From: Bradyrhizobium manausense
Lineage (GTDB): Bacteria > Pseudomonadota > Alphaproteobacteria > Rhizobiales > Xanthobacteraceae
Direction of reading: 5' to 3'
Length of the DNA: 64,000 bases
Assembly (NCBI RefSeq): GCF_018131105.1
Contig: NZ_JAFCJI010000001.1
Location: 1,302,001-1,366,000, forward strand
Shown piece by piece: positions 53,254-60,695 of this stretch. Position 1 is the first letter of the stretch. Every line of letters begins with the position of its first letter. The position numbers and the translations under genes are program-made. The notes under the pieces were generated by a model, which was not told where the DNA came from, ran no database searches, and saw only the letters and a program-made list of their open reading frames with translations.

Positions 53254-53609
53254 GCGAGCGCTTGGCGGACTGGACAAAGGGCGAGCAGGCCATCACCTAC
53301 CAGACCTGTCGCTCATGCGGCCATGTGCAGTATTTCCACCGTGCCTTTTGCGTCGCCTGCGGCGCGTCGGACCCGCGGGAGGCGCGCGCCGGCGGTCAGG
53401 GCAGGGTCTACGCGACCTCGCTGGTCTGCCGCGCCGCAACGCCCGAGACGCGCGCGCATGTGCCCTACAACATCCTGCTGGTCGATTGCGCCGAGGGATT
53501 TCGCATGATGGCCCATGGCGAGAATGACTTGACCATCGGCGACGAGGTGACTGCGGGCTTCAGGCCGTTTGCCGGCAAGCTGGTCCCGTTCTTTGTGAAG
53601 AAGCGGTAG
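53250..53609 (+). CDS. DUF35 OB-fold/zinc-ribbon protein, partner of the thiolase-like protein
   Basis: A 119-residue DUF35 protein with an N-terminal rubredoxin-like zinc ribbon (CRSCG at about residue 22 and CVACG at about 36) and an OB fold (GRVYATSLVCRA...YNILLVDCAEGFRMMAHGE). These proteins bind acyl-CoA and activate thiolase-like or hydratase partners. It starts within the thiolase-like stop codon (4-bp overlap), which implies a stoichiometric complex. Confidence 0.9.
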   Translation: MSERLADWTKGEQAITYQTCRSCGHVQYFHRAFCVACGASDPREARAGGQGRVYATSLVCRAATPETRAHVPYNILLVDCAEGFRMMAHGENDLTIGDEVTAGFRPFAGKLVPFFVKKR

Positions 53610-53616
53610 AGGGATC

Positions 53617-53698
53617 CGTCATTCGGGGGCGGTCAAATGACCGAGCCTGGAACGGGTATTCTGGGCCTGGCCTGTGCGAGGGCCACCCCGGAATGACG
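53617..53698. repeat. Intergenic palindromic repeat, CGTCATTC family
   Basis: An 82-bp palindromic element with ends CGTCATTC and GAATGACG, beginning 7 bp after the DUF35 stop. Its internal arms (GGGGGCGGTC, GGCCACCCCGG) are more degraded than in the copies at 38677 and 51994. It separates the DUF35 gene from a convergent small gene. Confidence 0.7.
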
Positions 53699-53717
53699 AA
53701 AACTGTAAAACTCTAAC

Positions 53718-53819
53718 TCAACGTCCGTAAAACAGGATGCTGGCGATGACGAGCATTGCCATCACCGCCAGCATATGCGCGAGCGCTTCCGAGGCCGCCC
53801 CCTTGGTGGCTTCCTTCAT
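53718..53819 (-). CDS. 33-residue single-span membrane protein
   Basis: A short gene starting MKEATKGAASEALAHM, followed by one hydrophobic helix (LAVMAMLVIASILFYG) and a final arginine. AGGGAG lies eight bases before the ATG. The amphipathic start plus a single membrane span is a typical small-protein layout. Codon use is GC-rich like its neighbours. Conservation in related genomes would be the real test. It is convergent with the DUF35 gene across a palindromic repeat. Function unknown. Confidence 0.6.
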   Translation of the reverse strand: MKEATKGAASEALAHMLAVMAMLVIASILFYGR

Positions 53820-54093
53820 GCCGTATTCTCCCTAGACTTGGGCGTGACTCATCGTTGCGCGCACTGCGCACCCGACGGCCAATTCTTATTACTCGGAACA
53901 CCCCACTTCGAGTATTCGCCGCGATTAAGTCCCCACGCGGCGAATATCGACTGTACCAAGGTCGATCAGCAATGCGGCGGCATTTTGACTCGATGATGTT
54001 GCTCCTGCGTCCCCGCAAGAATAGAGTTTTTGGGAACTTATTCCGGTAACGACAATAAGCGGCAAAAGCTTCAGGAAAAACTCAAGGAAAATC
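53820..54093. other. 274-bp non-coding region
   Basis: This stretch is more AT-rich than its surroundings and separates the 33-residue protein gene (leftward) from the AhpD-like gene (rightward), so it should hold both promoters. It contains GGGAACTTATTCC (54031-54043, a GGAA/TTCC inverted repeat) about 50 bp before the AhpD-like start. I see no convincing gene in it. Confidence 0.45.
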
Positions 54094-54621
54094 ATGGCCC
54101 GTATCGACTACAGCGATCCGTCCAAGGCGTCCGACCGTACCCGCGAGATCCTCGACAAGAACCGCAATGCCAACATCTTCCGCATGATGTCGCATTCGCC
54201 GAGTTATTTTGAGCAGTACTGCCGCCTCGGCGGCGCCATCAGGCACAAGGGCGAGCTCGATCCTGTCGTGCGCGAGCTCGCGATCACGCGCACCGGCATT
54301 CTGTGCGAGGCGCCCTACGAGATCATCGCGCACAAGCGCATCGGCAAGAATGTCGGTGTCACCGATACGCAGAACGCGGCGCTCGAGAACTGGCAGGCTG
54401 CCGACTGTTTCGACGAGACACAGCGCGCCGCGCTCGCTTTCACCGACGAGATCGTCAAGCTGAAGAAGCCGACGGATGCGACCTTCAAGGCGATCGCCGC
54501 AAAACTGACGCCGGCCGCCCTGATCGAGCTCCAGCTGTCGGTCGGCTTCTATATCATGACGTCAAAGTTTTTGGAGACCTTCGAGATTGATCTCCAGCCC
54601 GTCACTGAAGTGGTGGGCTGA
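54094..54621 (+). CDS. Carboxymuconolactone decarboxylase/AhpD-like family protein
   Basis: A 175-residue helical protein of the AhpD/CMD superfamily. The conserved region is VRELAITRTGILCEAPYEIIAHKRIGKNVGVT. Peroxidase-type members have C-x2-C-x3-H at this point; here only one cysteine (C71) and the histidine (H79) remain, so AhpD-type disulfide chemistry is unlikely. A decarboxylase-like or other role is possible. It ends 26 bp before the mazG-like gene, and the two may be co-transcribed. Confidence 0.85.
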   Translation: MARIDYSDPSKASDRTREILDKNRNANIFRMMSHSPSYFEQYCRLGGAIRHKGELDPVVRELAITRTGILCEAPYEIIAHKRIGKNVGVTDTQNAALENWQAADCFDETQRAALAFTDEIVKLKKPTDATFKAIAAKLTPAALIELQLSVGFYIMTSKFLETFEIDLQPVTEVVG

Positions 54622-54647
54622 TCCAGGTCTGGCTTGCGAGGAATGTC

Positions 54648-54950
54648 ATGACGATCGATGAATATGCGGCCTGGGCCGCAAATGCTGCGAAAGTCGATGA
54701 GGATCCTTCGAACGAGCGCCTCGCCTATCTCGGGCTAGGTCTTGCAGGTGAATCCGGCGAGGTCGCCGAGCACATCAAGAAGCTCCTGCGCGACGACTGG
54801 CTCGATAAAGCGGGTCTCGTCGAAGAACTCGGCGATGTCATCTACTACTGGGCCTGCCTGTGCGCCGCCACCGGCCAGCAGCCATCCGAGTTGCTGAAGG
54901 CCAGCGCCGCCAAGATCAAGCGGCGGATCAGCGAAGCGGCGAGCCGATAG
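54648..54950 (+). CDS. MazG-like nucleotide pyrophosphohydrolase
   Basis: A 100-residue single-domain MazG-family protein, all-alpha, expected to hydrolyse non-canonical NTPs. The metal site ExxE and ExxD is seen as GLAGESGEVAEHIKK (about residues 30-44) and EELGDVIYYWA (about 60-70). The size fits the short typical MazG-like type rather than tandem-domain MazG. It follows the AhpD-like gene by 26 bp, and a palindromic repeat lies just downstream. Confidence 0.88.
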   Translation: MTIDEYAAWAANAAKVDEDPSNERLAYLGLGLAGESGEVAEHIKKLLRDDWLDKAGLVEELGDVIYYWACLCAATGQQPSELLKASAAKIKRRISEAASR

Positions 54951-54987
54951 GGCAAGAGGCGCGTTCGGAGCACCGACAATTTCCGCA

Positions 54988-55077
54988 CCGTCATGGCCGG
55001 GCTTGTCCCGGCCATCCACGTCTTGCCACGCAGCACGGAGAATGTGGATGCCCGGGACAAGCCCGGGCATGGTGGGG
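54988..55077. repeat. Intergenic palindromic repeat, CCGTCATGGCCGGGC family
   Basis: A 90-bp palindrome with GTCATGGCCGGGCTTGTCCCGGCCATCCAC at the left arm region and GTGGATGCCCGGGACAAGCCCGGGCATGG on the right. This is a third sequence class of REP-like element in the window. It lies between the convergent mazG-like and glutaminase genes, where its hairpin could terminate both transcripts. Confidence 0.8.
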
Positions 55078-55095
55078 TTCTTGTGAATGAGGCCG

Positions 55096-56943
55096 CTACG
55101 TCGACGTCAAAATATCGACCTTGGTGTTGGCCACGATCAGGCGATCCGCCAGAAGCTGCGCCAGATTGCGCATGATCCGCTCGCTCGCGTGCGGATGCTG
55201 CATGCGAAAGCGCTCGAAATCCTTCAGGGGGGCCTCGAACGCGGTCGCCGCCATGTCCGCGAACACGTCCGCGGAGCGCAAGGCCTCGATCAGCGCCATT
55301 TCGCCGAAAGCCATTCCGGCGGTGAGCGTCGCGAGCCGCACGCCATCGGGCAGGGTGACATGCACCGCGCCGCTGCGCAGGAAGAACAGGGCATCGGCGG
55401 GATCGCCTGCGGTGAGGATCTTTGCGCCGGATTGATAGGTCCTGACCGTGCAGATCGAGGCGAGATCCGCCAGCTCTTCGGCGTTGAGGCCATCGAGGAG
55501 CGGCTGCTCCGGCAGCTCGGTGGTCTCGTGAAAATCGATCGACCCGCCATAGCGGTAGACGATCTGGTCTTCGGCCCATTCGATCGCGGTGTCGAGCAGA
55601 TAGAAGTCGCGGACGTTCTTCAGTTCAGCCGTCCACTCGCGCAGCGTGTCCCATTCCCTGGAGGCGCGACGGACGCCCGCGATCACCACGGTCACATCAA
55701 GCGCGGCGAGTTCCTCGAAGGCTTCGGCGATCAGCCGCGCACCCGCCCGTGTGGTCGAGGTGACGCGATGCAGGTCGAACACGACGATTTGCGGCCGCGA
55801 TTGTCCTGCGAGCCGGCGCGTCACGTAATCGACGGCCGACAACGACAGCACGCCGACCAGTTCGATGACGCGCACGGCCTGCTCGTGCGCGGCCAGGATA
55901 TTGCGTTCCTGCTGGCGACGGACGCGGCGTGACGGGCTCTTGCCGATGTCATAGTCGGCAATGACGGCGTTGCGGGCGTCGTCGCTGCGGTTCAGCATGT
56001 GCAGGTCGTAATGAGAAGACAGCGCCTCGCAGACCTTGATGCCGCGTACGCTGTTGCCGTGCTTGTCGAGCTTTGGCGAATAGCTGCCGAGGCCGAGGCG
56101 GGCGGGCAGCGCGGCCAGAATGCCGCCGCCGACGCCACTCTTGGCGGGAATGCCGATCCGGTAGATCCATTCGCCGGCATAGTCGTACATGCCCGACGAC
56201 GTCATCACAGAGAGCGCGCGAGAGATTGCGTAGGGCGTCACCACCTGCTCGCCGGTCACCGGATTGACGCCGCGGTTGGCGACCGTCGCCGCCATGATCG
56301 CGATGTCGCGCGCGGTGACCAGCACCGCGCATTGCCGGAAATAGACGTCGAGCACGCCGGCAACATTGTCGGAGATCACGGCATTGGTCTTGAGCAGGTA
56401 GCCGATGGCGCGGTTGCGGTCGCCGGTCTGGCTCTCGGAGGTGTAGACTGCCTCGTCCACGCCGAGGTCGCGTCCGGCGAAGCGGCTGAGCGCGAGTCTG
56501 ATCTGCTCGAAGGCCTCGACCCCCTTGCTCGCATGGATCAGTCCGGTGCAGGCGATGGCGCCGGCATTGACCATCGGATTGAACGGATGGTTTTCGGAAT
56601 TGAGACGGATCGAGTTGAAGGGGTCGCCGGAGGGTTCGACGCCGATCGCGCTCTCCACCTTGCTGGCGCCGAGCAGATCCAGCGCCAGCGCGAACACGAA
56701 CGGCTTTGACATCGACTGGATAGTGAAGGGGACCCTGGAGTCGCCGACCTCGTAGACATGGCCGTCCAGGGTCGCGAGGCTGATGCCAAAATGGGCAGGG
56801 TCAGCCTTGCCCAGCTCGGGAATATAATCCGCAACCGCGCCTGATATCTCCGCGGAGAATTCGTTGAGGCACGTGTCGAGAAACCGCAGCAAAGGCGGCT
56901 TTGAACGGGCCCAGGCAGAGGCGGTGGACGAGAGCGGTTTCAT
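55096..56943 (-). CDS. glsA: Glutaminase fused to STAS and cyclic-nucleotide-binding domains
   Basis: A 615-residue three-domain protein. Residues about 22-310 are a serine-dependent glutaminase (glutamine to glutamate and ammonia), with the SxxK catalytic pair in TIQSMSKPF (S77, K80), NPMVNAGAIA and the SGVGGGI loop. Residues about 340-445 form a STAS domain (VRVIELVGVLSLSAVDYV...IVVFDLHRVTS). Residues about 465-600 form a cyclic-nucleotide-binding domain (GMAFGEMALIEALRSADV, the phosphate cassette). The ATG at 56943 follows AAGGGGA. Typical GlsA has only the first domain of about 310 residues. It lies 21 bp after the TRAP permease, in the same operon. Confidence 0.93.
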   Translation of the reverse strand: MKPLSSTASAWARSKPPLLRFLDTCLNEFSAEISGAVADYIPELGKADPAHFGISLATLDGHVYEVGDSRVPFTIQSMSKPFVFALALDLLGASKVESAIGVEPSGDPFNSIRLNSENHPFNPMVNAGAIACTGLIHASKGVEAFEQIRLALSRFAGRDLGVDEAVYTSESQTGDRNRAIGYLLKTNAVISDNVAGVLDVYFRQCAVLVTARDIAIMAATVANRGVNPVTGEQVVTPYAISRALSVMTSSGMYDYAGEWIYRIGIPAKSGVGGGILAALPARLGLGSYSPKLDKHGNSVRGIKVCEALSSHYDLHMLNRSDDARNAVIADYDIGKSPSRRVRRQQERNILAAHEQAVRVIELVGVLSLSAVDYVTRRLAGQSRPQIVVFDLHRVTSTTRAGARLIAEAFEELAALDVTVVIAGVRRASREWDTLREWTAELKNVRDFYLLDTAIEWAEDQIVYRYGGSIDFHETTELPEQPLLDGLNAEELADLASICTVRTYQSGAKILTAGDPADALFFLRSGAVHVTLPDGVRLATLTAGMAFGEMALIEALRSADVFADMAATAFEAPLKDFERFRMQHPHASERIMRNLAQLLADRLIVANTKVDILTST

Positions 56944-56964
56944 CGCTCCCCTTGTGCAACGCAA

Positions 56965-59037
56965 TCAGGGTGCACGCAACCCGTTCGGCAGCATTCCCTG
57001 TCGCCGGACCAGCAGCAGTGCGACCAAAACCGTAGGCACCAGGATCGCAAGCCCGAGCAGCGTCACCTGCAACTGCGACAGAGGCATGATCCCGCCGCCG
57101 GGGGTGGCCACGACGAAGCCGCCGATCACCAGCAGAATGCGGATCGGCCATTCCAGCGCGCCGGTACCACGAAGGTCCCCGACGAACGGTTGATAGCCCT
57201 GGATGCCGCCGCAGATGAAGAGTGTGCCGAATGCGGCCATGCCCATCAGGCCGAGGCCGGCGAGATAGGGGCTCGGTCCCTGCAGCACCAGTACGGGATT
57301 GAGCACGAAGAAGAACGGGATGAAGTAGATGATGCTGCCAACCCACATCGATTCCCAGCCTGTCTTCATCGCCGGCGAACCCGCAATGCCGGCTGCGGCG
57401 AAGGAGGCGATCGCAACGGGCGGTGTGATCGACGACAGCATGCCCCAGTAGAAGATGAACATGTGGACCGCCATCCTGTTTAGTCCGAGCTTCTCGAGCG
57501 CGGGCGCAACCAGGATCGCGAGGAAGATGTAGCAGGCCGTCGTTGTCAGCCCGAGGCCGAGGATGAGGCTGGTGAGAGCGCACATGCCGAGCAGCAGGAA
57601 GGGATTGTCACCGGCGATGTGCAGGAGGTCGTTGGCAAGGCTCGACACCACGCCGGTCATCGAGAACGCCCCGATCAGGAGGCCGCAACCGGCGAGGATG
57701 CCGACGAGCTCGACGAAGGTGCGTCCGTTGACCTCGAGGAACTTGCCGATGGTTGCCAGTGTCCAGCGTGTGTCCTTGGAGAACAGCTGATTGAGCACCA
57801 GCAGCAGCGCGGTCGCATAGAACGGTGCATGACTTTCGCGTTTGAAGTACAGAAGCATCACGATCAGCAGCGCGATGACGAAAACGTAGTACCAGCCGTC
57901 CTTGATCGTATCCATGACGCGCGGCAGGTCCGCCCGCGGAATGCCCTTGAGCCCGTGACGGGCGGCATAGGCGTCTACTTGCATGAATAGACCGACATAG
58001 TAGAGCGCAGCGGGAATGATCGCGGCGACCGCGACGTCGGCGTAGCTGACATTGAGAAATTGAGCGATCACGAACGCGGTCGCGCCCATCACCGGCGGTG
58101 CCAGCACCGCACCGGTCGAGGCGCAGGCTTCGATCGCGCCGGCATAGGAGGCGCGGAACCCGCTTTTCTTCATGACGGGGATGGTCATGGTGCCGGCGGT
58201 CAGCACGTTGGAAATGATCGAGCCCGACATCATTCCGAGCAGGCCGCTGGCAAAAATACAGACCTTCGCGGCGCCGCCTCGGAATGTGCCGCACAGTGCG
58301 AAGGCGAGATTGATGAAGAATTTCCCAGCGCCAGTCATCATCAGCGCAGTGCCGAACACGAGGAAGCCGATCACGGTGTCGGCGAAGGCTTGTATCGGAA
58401 TGCCGAGCAGGCTTTCGCCCGAGAGTACATGATAGGCGGTCGCCTGTTCCAAGGTGGACTGCGTGCCGCGGAACGGACCGAGCCAGGCGGATTCGGCGAA
58501 CAGCGGATAGATGGTGAAGGGAAGCACACTGAGCAGCAGGCTCCAGCCGCCGGTGCGGCGCAGGGCCTCCATCAGCATCACCCACATCACGAGGCCGGCT
58601 GCGATTACGCTGTTCGGCGCGCCGCCGAATTCCCATCCGGCTTCAGCCGCCTTGCGCACGTTCGACATCAGGAGCAGCGCGGCAGCGATGGTCATGACGA
58701 AGAAGACGAGGTCGTACCACGGAATGCGCTCGAGCGGGGCACGCTCGTTGCCCGGAAAGATCAGGAAGGTGAACGGCAGCATCAAGGCGATCAGGAGATA
58801 AAAATACTCCGTGTTGAGCTGGGTGTAGCTTATAAAGAAGCGCAGCGAGAATTGCTGGTTGATGCAGAGAAGGATCGTTGCGGCGGTCGCGGCCACCAGA
58901 GCCCAGCGCCAGGCACCGCGCAAGCTGCGGACGCGCGTGACCTCCGCCTCTTGCATGTTGCCGGCAGCACCATGAGGATCGTCGAACACGACCCGCTTGG
59001 CGTCGCCCTCGGGGCCGGTGGAAATTGAAGCAGACAT
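56965..59037 (-). CDS. TRAP transporter fused permease (4TM-12TM), TAXI type
   Basis: A 690-residue membrane protein joining the small (DctQ) and large (DctM) TRAP subunits, as is usual for TAXI-type systems. It has an N-terminal hydrophobic block (about residues 50-230), then the DctM domain with GLLGMMSGSIISNVLTAGTMTIPVMKKSG and GLGLTTTACYIFLAILVAPAL. It uses an ion gradient to import the ligand of the TAXI binding protein encoded 34 bp upstream. I choose the ATG at 59037; the upstream extension overlaps the binding-protein stop region. The glutaminase gene follows by 21 bp. Confidence 0.92.
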   Translation of the reverse strand: MSASISTGPEGDAKRVVFDDPHGAAGNMQEAEVTRVRSLRGAWRWALVAATAATILLCINQQFSLRFFISYTQLNTEYFYLLIALMLPFTFLIFPGNERAPLERIPWYDLVFFVMTIAAALLLMSNVRKAAEAGWEFGGAPNSVIAAGLVMWVMLMEALRRTGGWSLLLSVLPFTIYPLFAESAWLGPFRGTQSTLEQATAYHVLSGESLLGIPIQAFADTVIGFLVFGTALMMTGAGKFFINLAFALCGTFRGGAAKVCIFASGLLGMMSGSIISNVLTAGTMTIPVMKKSGFRASYAGAIEACASTGAVLAPPVMGATAFVIAQFLNVSYADVAVAAIIPAALYYVGLFMQVDAYAARHGLKGIPRADLPRVMDTIKDGWYYVFVIALLIVMLLYFKRESHAPFYATALLLVLNQLFSKDTRWTLATIGKFLEVNGRTFVELVGILAGCGLLIGAFSMTGVVSSLANDLLHIAGDNPFLLLGMCALTSLILGLGLTTTACYIFLAILVAPALEKLGLNRMAVHMFIFYWGMLSSITPPVAIASFAAAGIAGSPAMKTGWESMWVGSIIYFIPFFFVLNPVLVLQGPSPYLAGLGLMGMAAFGTLFICGGIQGYQPFVGDLRGTGALEWPIRILLVIGGFVVATPGGGIMPLSQLQVTLLGLAILVPTVLVALLLVRRQGMLPNGLRAP

Positions 59038-59071
59038 GATCGACCCCGCGCGTGGGCTGGTAACCGCTGTA

Positions 59072-60238
59072 CTAGTCCTCGAACCCGTTCGGCATGTTGG
59101 CCTTCGCAAGAGCAGCGGCGCGTGCCTTCATCCAGCCGTCGAGGAAGGCCTTGTCATCCGCGGGCGGATTGGACTTGCCGTAGTCGGTCCAGGCGGCCGC
59201 GAGCACCTCCTGCCGCCTGATCAAATTGTTGTTGTGCGCCTCCTGCGCGTCGGACCATTGCCCGGCTTCTTTCAAGGCCTTCACGGCGCCCGGGTGCACC
59301 GGCACCACCCAGTTCCTGGTCTGGCGATCGGCGGCGAGGCCACCGGCGCCGGGCGCGGAGTCCTTGTAGGCATCGTAGTTCACGATCATCGCCTTGGTCA
59401 TCGCATAGACCTGGTCGGCGGGCTGCGACGCGTAGGCGACGAAGATCGGGTAGGGATAGTTGCCGAGCTCGATCGGCTTCTCGGGCGTGATGCCTGCACC
59501 GCAGGTTGCAAGCTGCGAAAAGAAGAACGAGCCGACTTTATGCATCCGCGCCCAGCCTTCCTTGTCGCCTGCGGGGAGCGGCGGCCAGACGAGGCCGCGC
59601 GGCGAGGTCTCGGCTTCCTTGGCGGGGCCGGTGATGGTGGTGCCGAACGCGGCATCGGTGTCGTTGTTGACGAGGCCCTTCCACATCGCGCCGTAGCTTG
59701 CGAATTCGACGACCTTGACGTCTTTCTGCGTCAGCCCGGCGAAGGCGAGCACCGCGAGCGAGTTCTGGTTCAGCGCGGGCGAGCCGACGACGAAGCCGAC
59801 GCGCTTGCCTTTCAGGTCTTTCAGATCTTTCACGCCAACATCGGCTGCGACGCCAAGCGAACCGCAATTGCAATCGACGCTGGAAAGCATGATCTGCAGC
59901 GCTTGCGGGCCCCATTCCTTCGCGCCGAATTCGAACACGCCTTCCTGTGCGAAATAGGTGCCCGATCCCATCGCAGATGATGCCGCACGCTTGGCACGCA
60001 GCGGCGCGAGCCGCGCGACGTCGTTGCCCGCGGGCAGCACACGCACGTCGGTGCCGAACTTGTCCTTCATCATCTTGCCGACGCCGACCGCGATGTTGAA
60101 GCCCGCGGTTCCGGTGTCATAGGCCGTGAACGTCAATGTCGCCGGCAGCTTGATGTCTTCGGCGAATGCATAGCTAGTAGACACAAAAGAAATGCCCGCA
60201 ACCAAGACGGGCGCGAGCACGATCAGCCCACGACGCAT
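59072..60238 (-). CDS. TAXI-family TRAP solute-binding protein
   Basis: A 388-residue periplasmic binding protein of the TAXI group. Its signal peptide is MRRGLIVLAPVLVAGISFVSTSYAFA. The mature domain starts LPATLTFTAYDTGTAGFNIAVGVGKMM, including the T-A-G-type family segment. GGAGG before the ATG at 60238 fixes the start. The few TAXI proteins studied bind glutamate/glutamine or related dicarboxylates, which fits the linked glutaminase. It is the first gene of the operon, with a 15-bp perfect palindrome 48 bp upstream. Confidence 0.92.
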   Translation of the reverse strand: MRRGLIVLAPVLVAGISFVSTSYAFAEDIKLPATLTFTAYDTGTAGFNIAVGVGKMMKDKFGTDVRVLPAGNDVARLAPLRAKRAASSAMGSGTYFAQEGVFEFGAKEWGPQALQIMLSSVDCNCGSLGVAADVGVKDLKDLKGKRVGFVVGSPALNQNSLAVLAFAGLTQKDVKVVEFASYGAMWKGLVNNDTDAAFGTTITGPAKEAETSPRGLVWPPLPAGDKEGWARMHKVGSFFFSQLATCGAGITPEKPIELGNYPYPIFVAYASQPADQVYAMTKAMIVNYDAYKDSAPGAGGLAADRQTRNWVVPVHPGAVKALKEAGQWSDAQEAHNNNLIRRQEVLAAAWTDYGKSNPPADDKAFLDGWMKARAAALAKANMPNGFED

Positions 60239-60285
60239 ATTTTTTCCTCCCGCTATCCTCGCTTTCGCCGCGAAGATTTTCTTTC

Positions 60286-60300
60286 TTTGTTTAAAACAAA
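60286..60300. promoter_or_regulatory. Operator-like palindrome upstream of the TAXI operon
   Basis: TTTGTTT-A-AAACAAA is a perfect 7-bp inverted repeat around one base, 48 bp upstream of the binding-protein start. It is unusually AT-rich for this region. It is a candidate operator for the IclR regulator encoded 400 bp away. Confidence 0.5.
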
Positions 60301-60379
60301 TCATGTCATTGCCGTCAGACAATGGCAACGCAGGACCGCGCAGGCAGCAAGCAGGCAGATTGTCGCGGAATCGACTCAG

Positions 60380-60601
60380 TCAGCTTGCGACGATTGCGAT
60401 CGCCTGGCCTTCAGCAACGCGGTCGTCGATCTTCACGAGCAGCGATTTGAGCGTGCCTGACGCGGGCGAGGACACCGGTATCTCCATCTTCATGGCTTCG
60501 ACGACCACAATCTCATCGCCGTCGGCGACGGTTCCTCCAACTTGCACGGGAGTTGCGCAGACACGACCGGCCACCTCCGTGACGATCTTAATTTCTGGCA
60601 T
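60380..60601 (-). CDS. Biotin carboxyl carrier domain protein
   Basis: A 73-residue stand-alone biotinyl domain. The biotinylation site is K38 in VVVEAMKMEIPV, with the usual hammerhead repeats (GRVCATPVQVGGTVADGDEI and GTLKSLLVKIDDRVAEGQAI). It should carry CO2 to or from the acyl-CoA carboxyltransferase encoded divergently at 61600. No biotin carboxylase gene is present in the window. It lies on the strand of the TAXI operon, 141 bp upstream of it, and shares a promoter region with the divergent iclR. Confidence 0.9.
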   Translation of the reverse strand: MPEIKIVTEVAGRVCATPVQVGGTVADGDEIVVVEAMKMEIPVSSPASGTLKSLLVKIDDRVAEGQAIAIVAS

Positions 60602-60656
60602 GCCATCGCCTTTTTGTTGTCGTCGCAAAATGCCTGAGGTAGCGTCGTCTGCAAGT

Positions 60657-60680
60657 GGAATTTAATTCCGCACAGCGGAA
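60657..60680. promoter_or_regulatory. Two interlocked palindromes upstream of iclR and the biotin carrier gene
   Basis: GGAATT-T-AATTCC (60657-60669) and TTCCGC-ACA-GCGGAA (60666-60680) are both perfect inverted repeats and share TTCC. They lie 16 bp before the iclR start and 56 bp before the divergent biotin carrier gene. This is where an autoregulating IclR protein would bind, and the overlap suggests two alternative or cooperative sites. Confidence 0.65.
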
Positions 60681-60695
60681 CAAACGGTAGGGATC

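Noticed and set aside
53713..54018. 101-codon minus-strand frame containing the 33-residue gene in another frame
   Set aside because: Arg-rich and without a ribosome site or domain; the short frame starting at 53819 has a good Shine-Dalgarno sequence and a clear membrane helix.
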